Shown: piece by piece, positions 1 to 8,208 of the stretch
How positions within the stretch are numbered: the stretch's first letter is position 1
Layout of the letters: every line of letters begins with the position of its first letter
Origin: Glycomyces buryatensis
Lineage (GTDB): Bacteria > Actinomycetota > Actinomycetes > Mycobacteriales > Micromonosporaceae
Direction of reading: 5' to 3'
Length of the DNA stretch: 64,000 nt
NCBI RefSeq assembly: GCF_004912275.1
Contig: NZ_STGY01000042.1
Location: 30,710 to 94,709, forward strand
Program-made: the position numbers and the translations under genes
Notes under the pieces: model-generated
The model's input: the letters and a program-made list of their open reading frames with translations, nothing else
Told to the model about the DNA's origin: nothing
The model's database searches: none

Positions 1-668
1 GTCGCCTGTTAGCCCGGCACCGCTCACAGTCCCCCTGCCACTGGCAGGGCGCTGCTTCGCGTCTATGCCCGGTAGCGCATGACTCCCGCTATGGTCGGCG
101 TTGCATCGCGTGCGCTGGTGTGCCTCGTTCAAAACACGTGCCGCCAGGTCGAGGTGATCCCGACAAGGCCGTCTCCCACCCGACACGACCCATAGGGGCC
201 GGGAAGCTGCGGAACCCGATAGCACTGGGGAGTGAGAAGGTCCCGACCCCTGGTACAGGCCGGTCGTTCTCGGAATCATTCAGGAGGCCGATTCGGCCAG
301 AGGCTTGGCGTAGTCTGCTTGCACCTACCCGGCTCCTGTACTAATTCCGCATCCCTGTGCGTATCTCAATTCTACCTCTACCGGCCATTATCGACAACAC
401 CTCAGTGGAGAAACATCATTCATGTTCCACGCCGAACACCCACGGCTGCAACGGAACCCGCATGAGGCGCACCCCACGGTCGGGTGTGTCGCCCGCCCAA
501 ACCCCAGGGGCTCCGGGAGCCCTGGAAGCCTTGCCCCGCTAACGGACACCCGCCCCGCTCACGCCTTCGTCGCCGATGCCTTTTGCGCAGAGCGGCCATC
601 CACCGACACCGCCCCCGCCAACGACTCCACTCCCAATGCAGGCCTCCCCGGGCGCGACAACACCACCT
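1..668. repeat. Left arm of a long imperfect inverted repeat
   Basis: Read on the plus strand, this stretch matches the reverse complement of 2811-3500 almost end to end. Position 18 pairs with 3500 and about 668 with 2811. The first 230 bp are the most alike, including a shared block around GCATGACTCCCGCTATGG; later parts are diverged but collinear with small indels. No long reading frame is preserved in both arms. Short similar peptides appear where both arms carry an ATG followed by a GAACACCCACGG block (422 here), but that frame stops after 25 codons in the right arm. The match seems to continue weakly to position 2, so the arm may extend beyond the window. I see no transposase or convincing gene here. 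Confidence 0.8.
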
Positions 669-700
669 CAGCCGGCTCTCAAAATTCAGGTTGAATCGCG

Positions 701-730
701 GCGGCTCCCGGCTAGGCCGGGAGCCGCTTT
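701..730 (+). terminator. Hairpin terminator between repeat arm and DUF397 gene
   Basis: A perfect 12-bp stem (GCGGCTCCCGGC with its complement at 716-727) has a 3-base TAG loop and is followed on the plus strand by TTT. It sits 17 bp beyond the stop of the minus-strand DUF397 gene, so it probably ends transcription from one or both sides. Confidence 0.65.
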
Positions 731-744
731 GCGTTGTGCGGCTG

Positions 745-993
745 TCAGGCGCGGGCTGCGGCTCGGAGGAGGCCGGTGAACTCTGCCGTGGGGAGGTCGA
801 AGACCGGGGAGTCCTCGCCTAGTTTCGAGTCGCGAACCTGGTACTGGCCTTCGAACGCCCTAGCTTCCACGCAATTCTGGTCACCAGTGTTGCTGCTGCG
901 ACTGGACTTCCGCCAGGTCTGGCGGCATTCAACGCAGTTCTGATTGCCCGTGTCGCTGCTGCGGCTGGACTTACGCCAGGAGGTTGCTTGCAT
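745..993 (-). CDS. DUF397 domain protein with duplicated N-terminal motif
   Basis: This 82-residue protein belongs to the DUF397 family, small partners of XRE/DUF5753 regulators in actinomycetes. The family core (WRKSSRS...NCVE, then VRDSK and a C-terminal helix) is present. The WRKSSRSS-(D/N)TG-(N/D)-QNCVE block occurs twice, at residues 6-22 and 27-43, so the protein is longer than the usual 60-70 residues; the matching DNA repeat is about 60 bp (roughly 863-985). The gene overlaps the upstream regulator by 23 bp in another frame, so the two are probably translationally coupled. Its role is unknown; by family it may act as a small partner or antagonist of the adjacent regulator. Confidence 0.85.
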   Translation of the reverse strand: MQATSWRKSSRSSDTGNQNCVECRQTWRKSSRSSNTGDQNCVEARAFEGQYQVRDSKLGEDSPVFDLPTAEFTGLLRAAARA

Positions 994-1804
994 CGATGAA
1001 CTCCTTAATCGGGGCGGCGATCGGCGGCTGCCTCGTCTCCTGGAAGGCCTCTTCGTAGTGTTGGACGACCTTGTCGGCGTCCTCGTAGTGGCTCCCGTGG
1101 AGTGATTCTAGATAGACCGTCGTGGGGAACACCCCGTCGGTGAAGTACATGGTCCGGTAGGGGCCTGGGATGCTTGAGTACATGCCTGAGGCGAACGGTA
1201 CCACCAGGATTTCGATGTTTTCGCTCTCACTCATCTCCAGCAGACGCCTGACCTGAGCCTGCATGACCTCCGGTCCACCGACCTCACGGCGCAGCGCCGC
1301 CTCATCGGTGATGTAGACGATCTCAGGCGGATTCGCGCCGTTGAGTACGGTCTCCTGCCGTTCGACGCGCAGACCGCTGTCAGGGACGCCCTTCCCGGGG
1401 ATGAGGTTCGTCTTGAGCCCATCGACATAGTCCTTGGTCTGGAACAGGCCGAAGACGAGACCCTGCCCCACGATGTGGAGGGTGCTGGCCGCACCTTCCA
1501 TTTCGATGTAGTGCGCAAACTCCGGCGACACGTCGTAGTCGTGGTACCAGCCGTGCGAGTCGGCTGCCTCCACGAGTTCAATCAGGTGTTCGGTCTCTTC
1601 CCCCGTGAGCTTGTAGATGACCGATGCCGCGAAGGCGTCCGGGAGCTTCAGAGCCTCGTTGGTGCCCGCTTCCTGCTTGCGCACCTTGGACTCTGAGATT
1701 CCCATCTTCCGTCCCGCAGCGGCCACGCTCATGCCCGCGCGCTTCCGGAAGCCTTGGACCTGCCGACCGTAAATGACCTTGGAGATGTACGGAGAGTGAG
1801 TCAT
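971..1804 (-). CDS. XRE-family regulator with DUF5753 domain (Scr1 type)
   Basis: A 277-residue helix-turn-helix regulator. Residues about 10-60 form the HTH (FRKRAGMSVAAAGRKMGISE... KQEAG) and about 75-265 the DUF5753 domain (FGLFQT, VERQ, MQAQVRRLLEM, ILVVPF). The frame stays open upstream to 2650, but the ATG at 1804 gives the family's normal length and N-terminus (MTHSPYISKVIYGRQ), so I chose it. It is followed directly by the overlapping DUF397 gene, the standard pairing. Such pairs are abundant in Streptomyces-like bacteria and often affect development or antibiotic production. The target is unknown; the divergent genes from 2022 are the nearest candidates. Confidence 0.92.
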   Translation of the reverse strand: MTHSPYISKVIYGRQVQGFRKRAGMSVAAAGRKMGISESKVRKQEAGTNEALKLPDAFAASVIYKLTGEETEHLIELVEAADSHGWYHDYDVSPEFAHYIEMEGAASTLHIVGQGLVFGLFQTKDYVDGLKTNLIPGKGVPDSGLRVERQETVLNGANPPEIVYITDEAALRREVGGPEVMQAQVRRLLEMSESENIEILVVPFASGMYSSIPGPYRTMYFTDGVFPTTVYLESLHGSHYEDADKVVQHYEEAFQETRQPPIAAPIKEFIDASNLLA

Positions 1805-1961
1805 ACATTCCAGAATCACATGGCATCGACCTCTGTGGGTAGTCCAACTCGGCCGCTCAGTTTTACCGGGTGGAACTGCCTGCCGCCCAGGTCCTTCACT
1901 CCGGGTCCCCGGAGTCTTACCTTGGGAATCAGGGGAGCACGGCACTCCCCCGCACAGAAAC

Positions 1962-1994
1962 GGCTCCCTGCCCGCTAGCACCGGGCAGGGAGCC
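1962..1994 (+). promoter_or_regulatory. Leader hairpin upstream of the 2022 gene
   Basis: A perfect 13-bp stem (GGCTCCCTGCCCG with its complement at 1982-1994) has a 7-base loop. It ends 27 bp before the start of the 2022 gene in the divergent intergenic region. There is no T run after it, so it could be a transcript leader structure or a weak terminator. The function is inferred from position only. Confidence 0.45.
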
Positions 1995-2021
1995 TTGACC
2001 ACCGGAAGATAGGACCCTCCC

Positions 2022-2363
2022 ATGGCAGACATCAGACTACTGCGGGCCGGCGGCGGCGGACAAGATCCGATCGGCGGGATCGTGCCCGAGCGCATGGATC
2101 TCCTCGACGAGTGGGTCACCGCCGACGACGAGAAGATCGAGCTGTACAACGACGACCGGGCGTGCGACGCGCACCTGATCCTCGTCGGAGGCCGAGCCGG
2201 GGAGGAGCAGATCGCGACGCTCTTCCACTCCGGAGGAGTGGCCCGCGGCGCCGTCTGGCACGGCACCGGTTCCGAGCGATCCAGGCGGTGGCAGGCGGCC
2301 CAGCGTCGCCGGGCGGCCGCGGCCATCGCTGCGCACCACGCCAGGCCGCGGGGGGTCGTATGA
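2022..2363 (+). CDS. Hypothetical protein, first of a coupled pair
   Basis: A predicted 113-residue soluble protein I do not recognise. The N-terminal 70 residues are acidic and mixed in composition (DEWVTADDEKIELYNDD), and the last 35 are rich in Ala and Arg (RRRAAAAIAAHHARPRG). There are no membrane segments or signal peptide. The ATG at 2022 follows a purine-rich AAGATAGGA stretch. The stop overlaps the next start (ATGA at 2360-2363), which supports both genes being translated. It is divergent from the XRE regulator and lies inside the long inverted repeat, so it may be controlled by that regulator. Confidence 0.65.
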   Translation: MADIRLLRAGGGGQDPIGGIVPERMDLLDEWVTADDEKIELYNDDRACDAHLILVGGRAGEEQIATLFHSGGVARGAVWHGTGSERSRRWQAAQRRRAAAAIAAHHARPRGVV

Positions 2364-2659
2364 CGCTCCTGGGCTCGTTCGACTTCCACGGCATGACGAT
2401 CGAGGTCAGCCGCACCGTCGGCGAACTCACCGGTGCCGAGGCGCTGTGGTTGCGGCGGGTCGATGCCGCGCCGACGGTGACGGTCGCGGTGGTCCGCGAC
2501 GGCGATGTCGCGGTCACCAACAATATGGACTTCCGCACCGGGAGCCCGCGATCCGTCGAACTGGAACGCGCGCTCCGCGCCTTCCTGGCCGAACAGGGCG
2601 GCCCGGCGCATCCCGGGGAACTGCTCGGCGCGCCTCGGCGCGGAAGGCATCGCCCCTGA
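2360..2659 (+). CDS. Hypothetical protein, second of a coupled pair
   Basis: A predicted 99-residue protein of unknown function. It reads as a small alternating strand and helix fold (FDFHGMTIEVSRTVGELTGAEALWL, then VTVAVVRDGDVAVTNN) with an Arg-rich tail. The frame extends upstream to 2111, but the ATG at 2360 overlaps the stop of the previous gene by ATGA, the usual coupling here, and avoids a long overlap. It is the last gene before the right arm of the inverted repeat. No terminator is evident downstream. Confidence 0.6.
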   Translation: MTLLGSFDFHGMTIEVSRTVGELTGAEALWLRRVDAAPTVTVAVVRDGDVAVTNNMDFRTGSPRSVELERALRAFLAEQGGPAHPGELLGAPRRGRHRP

Positions 2660-2810
2660 GCCGGGTCCGACCCGCTCCCCTGGACGATAGCTTTTGGATT
2701 GAACCTGTTGGGGTGCTTGCTGATCGAATCTCGCCGGGCTTGGTTGCCGCGCTAATCCCGCCGGATATCTTGGTCGTCAGTACGGGTAGTGGGTTCGAGC
2801 GCCTGTTCGG

Positions 2811-3500
2811 TGATGGTGTTGTGGCGCCCGGGGAGGCCTGCATTGGGTACGGGGGCGCTGGCGGGAGCGGTGTCGGGGGAGGTCCGGCTGCGCCAAAGGC
2901 ATCGACGACAAGAGCTTGGACGGGGCAGGTGTCCGTTTGCGGGGCAGGGTCTCTGGGGTTCCTGTGGTGGCGCGACCGGTCTGGATGTCGGACCTGTTGG
3001 GCATGGTTGCGGATGGGGGTTCTCAGTGGGCGACACACCCGACCGCGGGGTGGGGGTCTGGCGGCTTCGATTGCGGCCGTGGGTGTTCGGTGCAGAACAT
3101 GAGGGTTTTCTCCCCGATCGGGTGATGCCGATCGAGGCCTGTGGTGGGATAATTGAGGTACGCACAGAGATATGGAATTAGTACAGAAGTCGAGCGGGTG
3201 CAAGCAGACTACGCCAAGCCTCTGGCCGAGACGCCTTCTGACCGATTCCGAGAACACCGGCCTCATGTACTGGGGCAGTGGTTCTCAGCTCCTGGTGCTA
3301 TCGGGTCCCGCGGTCCACCGCGCCCTTGATGGGCCGGTGTAGGTGGGAGACGGCCTTGTCGGGATCACCTCGACTTGGCGGCACGTGTCCTGAACGAGGC
3401 ACACCAGCGCGATCGATGCAACGCCGACCATAGCGGGAGTCATGCGCTACCAGGCACACGCGAAGCAGCGCTCTGTTCGTTAGAGGGACTGTGGGCGGTG
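2811..3500. repeat. Right arm of a long imperfect inverted repeat
   Basis: Its reverse complement aligns with 18-668. Shared landmarks include the AATGCAGGCCTCCCCGGGCG block (631-654 on the left, about 2830-2855 here inverted), the CAGAGGCTTGGCGTAGTCTG block, and the near-identical 230 bp at the outer end. The arms are about 650 and 690 bp and differ by substitutions and small indels. The minus-strand equivalent of the ATG at 422 opens a frame that stops after 25 codons, so a conserved long protein is unlikely. The arms enclose about 2.1 kb. Confidence 0.8.
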
Positions 3501-4179
3501 TCTGGGCCTTGCGGCGAAAGCATGCCCTCCAAGGAATGACCCGCGGAGCATGCCGAACCGACAGGCGAAGCACACCCTCCACCGAGGGACCGCGAAGCAT
3601 GCCAGACCAAGGCCCGAGGCCCCCCTCGACCGAACCTGCCTGCACACCAGGCGGATACGGAGAGGAGTCCCCTCGGCGGTTGAGCCGAAGGCCACGCGCC
3701 ACACACGCCCGGCCGACACGACCGGGCACCCACAACCGACCACGGCAACCGGAAGGAGGAGAACGACATGACCGACCCGACCTCGACTGCGCCATCCGCC
3801 TGCCCCCACCAATGCAGCCACACGCGCACGCACGCGACCAAGGCCACCAGCATCGGCACCGGCCAGCGCCACACCGCGGGCCGACTCCAGCCGGACACCA
3901 TCCGACCCGGCCACGGCAACGCACCCCGGACCGGCCGGCCGCTCCTCGATCGCTGCGGGCCCGAACCCTCACCGACGGTCAGCCCAGACCCGGCAGGCCA
4001 CCACGACCGGGATTCCCCGTCGCTCCGTCGCTGCGAGCCTGAACCGCAAGGGAAACGCCGTCCGGCCCCGGCGACGCACCCCGGACCGGCCCGCCACCCT
4101 TCCATCGCCGACCGCCCGAACCGCAAGCGGAAGCACGGCCCGGCACGAAATGCCGGACTGGGGTCCGGCCCGGCGCCGG
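3501..4179. other. Gene-poor region with degenerate short repeats
   Basis: No convincing gene. Reading frames on both strands are low-complexity Pro/Arg/Thr/His runs that look like by-products of GC richness. A good Shine-Dalgarno (AAGGAGGAGAACGAC) does precede an ATG at 3768, but the peptide that follows resembles no protein I know. Degenerate copies of a GCGAAGCATGCC-like motif recur every 25-40 bp between about 3515 and 3605. The block CGCACCCCGGACCGGCC occurs twice (about 3929 and 4074). This may be decayed DNA next to the inverted repeat. Confidence 0.5.
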
Positions 4180-4524
4180 TTATTTCGCCGGGAACGTCGC
4201 CGCGGTTGCGAGGCCGCGCCGGGCCCACCGGTCCAGGTCCTCGTCCGCCTCGCATCCCTTGGCGTCCACGGTGATCCACCCGTCGAGGGGGCGGTCGCGC
4301 ATGACCATGGTCGCGGCGCCCGGCTCGGCGAGCAGCGACTCGTGCTCGTCGGGGTCGACGCGGACCATCAGGCCGCCGTGGCCGTGCACCGCGACGGCCA
4401 TATTGCCGTCGTAGAGGAAGGCGAGGCCGCCGAACATGCGCTTCTCGGTCAGGTGATCGGCCAGGTCGGGCGAGTCGGTCAGCAGTGCCCGGATGCGGGC
4501 CGCGAATGCTTCGTCGTATGCCAT
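4180..4524 (-). CDS. TfoX N-terminal domain family protein
   Basis: A 114-residue protein with the TfoX/Sxy N-terminal fold: AYDEAFAARIRALL, then KRMFGGLAFLYDGNMAVAV, LMVRVDPDE and WITVDAKG. Only the N-terminal domain is present, as in many actinobacterial stand-alone members; full TfoX of Gammaproteobacteria is about twice as long. The start at 4524 is supported by the family N-terminus, although the frame is open to 4746. It is convergent with nothing and follows the ESX-type cassette by 35 bp on the same strand. The function of these short proteins is not established; a role in DNA uptake should not be assumed. Confidence 0.9.
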   Translation of the reverse strand: MAYDEAFAARIRALLTDSPDLADHLTEKRMFGGLAFLYDGNMAVAVHGHGGLMVRVDPDEHESLLAEPGAATMVMRDRPLDGWITVDAKGCEADEDLDRWARRGLATAATFPAK

Positions 4525-4559
4525 GCCCCGATACTCGCATCCGGCACCGACCACCGGGG

Positions 4560-4907
4560 TCAGTAGCTGCGGCGCCCCCGCTTCGACGCCTTCTTGCGCT
4601 CGCGTTCGGCGCGTTCCTGGTCGCGCTGGGCGCGAGCGTGTTCGCGTCCGGCGGCGTCCATTTCCTTGAGCTCCCGGGCGAAGCGCTCGGCGTCGTCCTG
4701 CTCCCGGCGTTCGCGCGCCTCGGCGGTCGCCAGTTCCTCCTCCCACGCCCGGCGCGGATCCGGATCCGCAGAACGGCGGCGGTCCGACTCGACCGGCGGA
4801 CGCGGGACCGGCCCCCCTGAGGCGCCGGAGTCGCGGCCGCGGCGCCGGAGGTAGGCCAGGAGCGCCAGTCCGGCGATGCAGGCGAGGATGGCCGCCGTCC
4901 AGATCAC
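4560..4907 (-). CDS. Small single-span membrane protein of the ESX-type cassette
   Basis: A 115-residue protein with one N-terminal membrane segment (residues 2-20, IWTAAILACIAGLALLAYL), a stop-transfer RRRGR and a long charged cytoplasmic tail. Residues about 55-115 are rich in Glu, Arg, Lys and Ala (EEELATAEARERREQDD...ERERKKASKR) and probably form a helix or coiled coil. Its start overlaps the stop of the 340-residue upstream gene by ATGA, so it is the last gene of a four-gene unit. I do not recognise a family. Confidence 0.72.
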   Translation of the reverse strand: MIWTAAILACIAGLALLAYLRRRGRDSGASGGPVPRPPVESDRRRSADPDPRRAWEEELATAEARERREQDDAERFARELKEMDAAGREHARAQRDQERAERERKKASKRGRRSY

Positions 4908-5926
4908 GGGTTGCCTCCCTGCGCCGCGCGGTCCGCGTCCATCTGGTCCTCCAGCTTCAGGCCGTCATTCGTCTCGGTCAGGGTGTACTTCCCGATCTTC
5001 TGGAGGTTGATCGGGTTCCCCCAGTTGTTCTTGAGGGGGTCCCAGGACTTGCGGGTGGCGTCGAAGGACTTCTTCCATATATCCAATGTGGAGTTCATGG
5101 TGGAGGAGCCGGCCTTGGTCAGCGACTTCGACGTGCCCTGCAGCAGTTTGTCCTTGGTGACGTCGAGCGCCTTGCGCAGGCCCTTGGCCTCCGAGGAGAA
5201 CTTGCGGAGCTGCCCGGCCAGGCGGCCCATCTTCGACATCAGCCGCCCGAGCTTGCCGACCATCTTCGCGAACACCGCGACGGCCTTCGAGACGACCCGG
5301 GCGGCGGCCGCCGCCATCGTCGCCCCGAACGTGAAGCCGGCGGTCGCGGCCGCGCTCAGCAGCCACATGATCGCCTCGGCGATGAAGTTGGTGATGATCT
5401 CCAGGAAGATCGAGCGGAGGATCCCCACGGCCACCCCGGCGACATTGATCGCCTCGGCCGTGGACACCGCCTGCTCGGAGGAGGCCCGCAGGACCGCTTC
5501 GAACCCGGTCGCGGCCTCGCGGTAGTTGTCGGCGTCCGCGCCGGTCCAGTCGTCGACGGCGGCGACCTCGGCGGCCCATTCATCGGCCGCGGCGGTCATC
5601 TCCATCGCGATATTGTTCCAGGTCAGCGCCAGCCCGTCGATGGCCTGAGGATTGCCGGCGAGCATGTCGAAGGGTTCGCGCAGGAACCAGACGTGCTCGA
5701 TCAGCCAGCCGAATCCGGCCTGGACGAGGTGCTTGAAGGGGTTGCCGATGAACGAGAGGACGTCGAGCCCGGTGGTCACCGTCGTCGCGGCCGCGTCCAT
5801 GAAGCTGAAGTCGGCGGAGGTGAAGATCGCGCCGTAGGACTCGCCGGTCTTGGCCAGGCCGTGGACGACCTTGGATCCGGCGGTCGGGGCGGTGCTGGTC
5901 GGGTCTGCGATGAGGGGATTGGTCAC
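4904..5926 (-). CDS. WXG100/PPE-like large helical protein, putative ESX (type VII) substrate
   Basis: A 340-residue, mostly helical protein. Residues about 100-165 (ALTWNNIAMEMTAAADEWAAEV...DDWTGADADNYREAATGF) resemble the helix-turn-helix of WXG100/PPE-like substrates, with W-T-G at the turn. Residues about 165-220 are hydrophobic and Ala-rich (VGILRSIFLEIITNFIAEAIMWLLSAAATAGFTFGATMAAAA), as in EspB-like or PPE-like proteins. The last 120 residues are Lys/Ser-rich and amphipathic. There is no signal peptide. It sits directly downstream (ATGA overlap) of an EspC-like gene. A secreted ESX substrate or cargo is likely by context. No EccC ATPase or other secretion core lies in the window. Confidence 0.72.
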   Translation of the reverse strand: MTNPLIADPTSTAPTAGSKVVHGLAKTGESYGAIFTSADFSFMDAAATTVTTGLDVLSFIGNPFKHLVQAGFGWLIEHVWFLREPFDMLAGNPQAIDGLALTWNNIAMEMTAAADEWAAEVAAVDDWTGADADNYREAATGFEAVLRASSEQAVSTAEAINVAGVAVGILRSIFLEIITNFIAEAIMWLLSAAATAGFTFGATMAAAAARVVSKAVAVFAKMVGKLGRLMSKMGRLAGQLRKFSSEAKGLRKALDVTKDKLLQGTSKSLTKAGSSTMNSTLDIWKKSFDATRKSWDPLKNNWGNPINLQKIGKYTLTETNDGLKLEDQMDADRAAQGGNP

Positions 5927-6252
5927 GAGGTGGCTCCGTCGAGTTCGGCGAGCAGGTCGTTGAAGATCGCCTCGACCTCGTCGTCGGCGGCGGTGTACTG
6001 GTTGGCGGTGTCGTCGACCGCCGCGGCGAAGCCGACCCCGAGTTCGGCCGCGGAGCCGATCGCGGCGCCCGCGTCATCGAGGAACAGTTCGAGGATCGGC
6101 GGGATGACCTGCGCGAAGATGATGCCGTACGCCTCTTCGTCGCCGAGCCGCACCTGCTGGGCCGCGTCGGCGGCGGTCGCGACGCGGGTCATGGGGCCGT
6201 TCACGAGCCTGGAGGCGTGGTCGCGGAGCGACTGCGGGTCCACGTCGACCAT
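5923..6252 (-). CDS. EspC-like type VII secretion target protein
   Basis: A 109-residue helical protein that fits the ESX-1 EspC/DUF2580 family: MVDVDPQSLRDHASRLVNGPMTRVATAADAAQQV near the N-terminus, a Pro/Gly-poor middle, and a C-terminal helix (VGFAAAVDDTANQYTAADDEVEAIFNDLL). These proteins are about 100 residues long and are often exported with a larger partner encoded next to them. The ATG directly abuts the stop of the YbaB-like gene upstream, and the stop overlaps the next gene by ATGA, so the three are probably made together. Confidence 0.8.
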   Translation of the reverse strand: MVDVDPQSLRDHASRLVNGPMTRVATAADAAQQVRLGDEEAYGIIFAQVIPPILELFLDDAGAAIGSAAELGVGFAAAVDDTANQYTAADDEVEAIFNDLLAELDGATS

Positions 6253-6609
6253 TCAGGACTCCTGGCGCGGGTCGGTGAACGACTGGAGCATGCCCATCGC
6301 CTCGGAGTCGCCGCCGACCAGGCCGCCCATGATCTCGGTGGTCTTGCGGCCCGCCTCGGCGGCGGCCCGCTGGTAGGTCTCGAGGGTCAGCTCGGCCAGG
6401 CCGGCGCCGGACATGCCGCGCGCCTGCGGAGAGAACCGGAGCCCGGTGAGCGCGCCGCCCGCATTGACGGTGACCGTGACGGTCTCGTCATCGCTGCTCA
6501 GCGACGTCGAAGCCGCGGCCAGTTGCTCCTCGGCGCGGCTCGCCCGCTCCTGGATCTGGGCCACACGGGACTCCAGGGACTGCATGATCTCTTCTGGGGT
6601 TCGCATCAT
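6253..6609 (-). CDS. YbaB/EbfC-family protein heading the ESX-type cassette
   Basis: A 118-residue protein of the YbaB/EbfC nucleoid-associated fold: an N-terminal coiled helix (EEIMQSLESRVAQIQERASRAEEQLAAAS), then beta strands (ETVTVTVNAGGALTGLRFSP) and a C-terminal helix (LAELTLETYQRAAAEAGRKT). In actinobacteria many YbaB-like genes head ESX-type clusters rather than sitting by recR, and this is such a case. Two tandem Met codons (6609 and 6606) are possible starts. Its stop is directly followed by the EspC-like start. Whether it binds DNA or acts as a chaperone or partner of the secreted proteins cannot be told from sequence. Confidence 0.85.
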   Translation of the reverse strand: MMRTPEEIMQSLESRVAQIQERASRAEEQLAAASTSLSSDDETVTVTVNAGGALTGLRFSPQARGMSGAGLAELTLETYQRAAAEAGRKTTEIMGGLVGGDSEAMGMLQSFTDPRQES

Positions 6610-6828
6610 CGTCCTTCGTCTCGAAGTACAAGATCGGTGCCCTGAAGCTACTGGGCGGCAATGAATCTGAGATGGACGCGCACTGAACGTCCCGGGGTGG
6701 GGAGTGGACGGCCACTGACACTGTGCCGAACTGGCCTCAGGGGTTCCGCCATGGCGCTACGTGCCGATATAGTGACCGAAATGCGCGTGATGCGCGACAC
6801 TTTCGATTCCCTCCCCTTTGGAGCGGCT

Positions 6829-8208
6829 ATGCGGACAACGGCGACCCTCGCGGCGACATCGGCTCTGCTGCTGTCCCTGGCGGCTTGCAGCCCGGACGAA
6901 CCCGAGAGCTCCGGGGACGGCTCCATCGTCTTCTGGACCCCCTACACCACCCCCGAGCGAATCGCGTTGCAGCAGCCCGTGATCGACGCGTTCACCGAAT
7001 CCACCGGCATCGAGGTCGAGATGGTGCCGCTCGAACCCGACCAGATGTCGCAACTGCTGGTCACCAATGCCGCCTCCGGCGACGTCCCCGACGTGATCGC
7101 CCACAACCCGTCCTCCACCGCCGCCTGGGCCTCGCAGGGGCTGCTCGACACCGAAGCGCCCGGGGAGGTCGTGGACGCCCTCGGTGAGGGCACCTTCTCG
7201 GCGTCCGCCCTCCAGATGGTCACCATCGACGACGCGCTCAACGCGGTCCCCTCCGACGGCTGGGGCCACATGATCGCCTACCGCACCGACCTGTTCGAGG
7301 ATGCCGGACTGGGGCCGCCCGAGTCCGTCGCCGACGTCGCGGACGCCGCCGAGGCCCTCCAGGGCGACGGCATCGCCGGAATGGCCATCGGCACCATGCC
7401 CGGCGACCTGTACACGACCGAGGGCATCGAGTCGATGCTGCTGCCGTTCGGATGCCACCTCGCCTCCGGCGGCGAGGTCACGCTCGGCGCCGACGAGTGC
7501 GTCACGGGACTCGAGCAGTACCAGCGCCTGGCCGCCACGGCCGGTTCCGGCCAGCTCGACGTCGACGCCGCGCGCGCCGCCTACCTGGCCGGGGACGCGG
7601 CGATGGTGCTGTTCTCCTCGCACTTCGTGGACGAGGCCGCCGGACTCGATGTGGACAACCCGGTGACCTGCGACGAGTGCGCCGACAACCCGCGTTTCCT
7701 GGCCGAGAACACCGGGTTCGTCACCGGCCTGACCGGCACCGGGAAGGAACCGGCCGTCGCCTATGGACAGACGACGAACTACGGGATCCCCTCCGGCGCC
7801 AACACCGCCGACGCGAAGACGTTCATCGAGTACATGATGTCCGACGGCTACGTCGAGACCCTGGGCTCAGCCACCGAGGGCCGCATCCCGGTCCGCCAGG
7901 GACCGAGCGGAACGTCCACCGAGTACGTCGACGGGTGGGCGGAACTGCGCTTCGGCAACGACTCCACGCAGGACGAGTCGATCGCCGACGTCTACGGCCC
8001 CGAGCTCGTCGACCGGATGGCGTTCGGCGCCGATCACCTCACCCGCTGGGGCTGGGGCACCTCGGACGCCGAGCTGGCGGGCGTCGTGTTCACCCAGACG
8101 ATCCTCGCCAACGAGGCCGAGCCGCTGTTCGACGGCGCCGATCCGGCCGAGGTGGCCGCATCGATGGCCGAAGCGGTCACCGCCGCCCAGCAGGACCTGG
8201 GAGGATGA
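6829..8208 (+). CDS. Sugar ABC transporter substrate-binding lipoprotein
   Basis: A 459-residue extracellular binding protein (family 1, maltose/oligosaccharide type). The signal peptide ends in a lipobox, LAAC with Cys20, so it should be lipid-anchored. After it come IVFWTPYTTPERIALQQPVIDAFTE, then VPLEPDQMSQLLVTNAASGDVPDVIAH and later IPSGANTADAKTFIEYM, all typical. The frame is open upstream to 6661, but only the ATG at 6829 (GGAG five to six bases before) gives a proper signal peptide. Four Cys at about residues 214-281 could form disulphides. It begins a five-gene coupled operon with two permeases, an oxidoreductase and a glucosidase, so the ligand is probably an alpha-glucoside or modified sugar. 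Confidence 0.93.
   Translation: MRTTATLAATSALLLSLAACSPDEPESSGDGSIVFWTPYTTPERIALQQPVIDAFTESTGIEVEMVPLEPDQMSQLLVTNAASGDVPDVIAHNPSSTAAWASQGLLDTEAPGEVVDALGEGTFSASALQMVTIDDALNAVPSDGWGHMIAYRTDLFEDAGLGPPESVADVADAAEALQGDGIAGMAIGTMPGDLYTTEGIESMLLPFGCHLASGGEVTLGADECVTGLEQYQRLAATAGSGQLDVDAARAAYLAGDAAMVLFSSHFVDEAAGLDVDNPVTCDECADNPRFLAENTGFVTGLTGTGKEPAVAYGQTTNYGIPSGANTADAKTFIEYMMSDGYVETLGSATEGRIPVRQGPSGTSTEYVDGWAELRFGNDSTQDESIADVYGPELVDRMAFGADHLTRWGWGTSDAELAGVVFTQTILANEAEPLFDGADPAEVAASMAEAVTAAQQDLGG

Noticed and set aside
422-694. Small frame (90 residues) in the left repeat arm, with a 25-codon counterpart in the right arm
   Set aside because: The counterpart stops early and shows no codon-level conservation beyond general DNA similarity; more likely repeated non-coding DNA.
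3768-4274. Plus-strand frame with a strong Shine-Dalgarno, starting MTDPTSTAPSACPHQC
   Set aside because: The peptide is Pro/Arg/His/Thr-rich with no recognisable fold, runs into the convergent TfoX-like gene and has frames of equal length on the other strand. The ribosome site alone is not enough.
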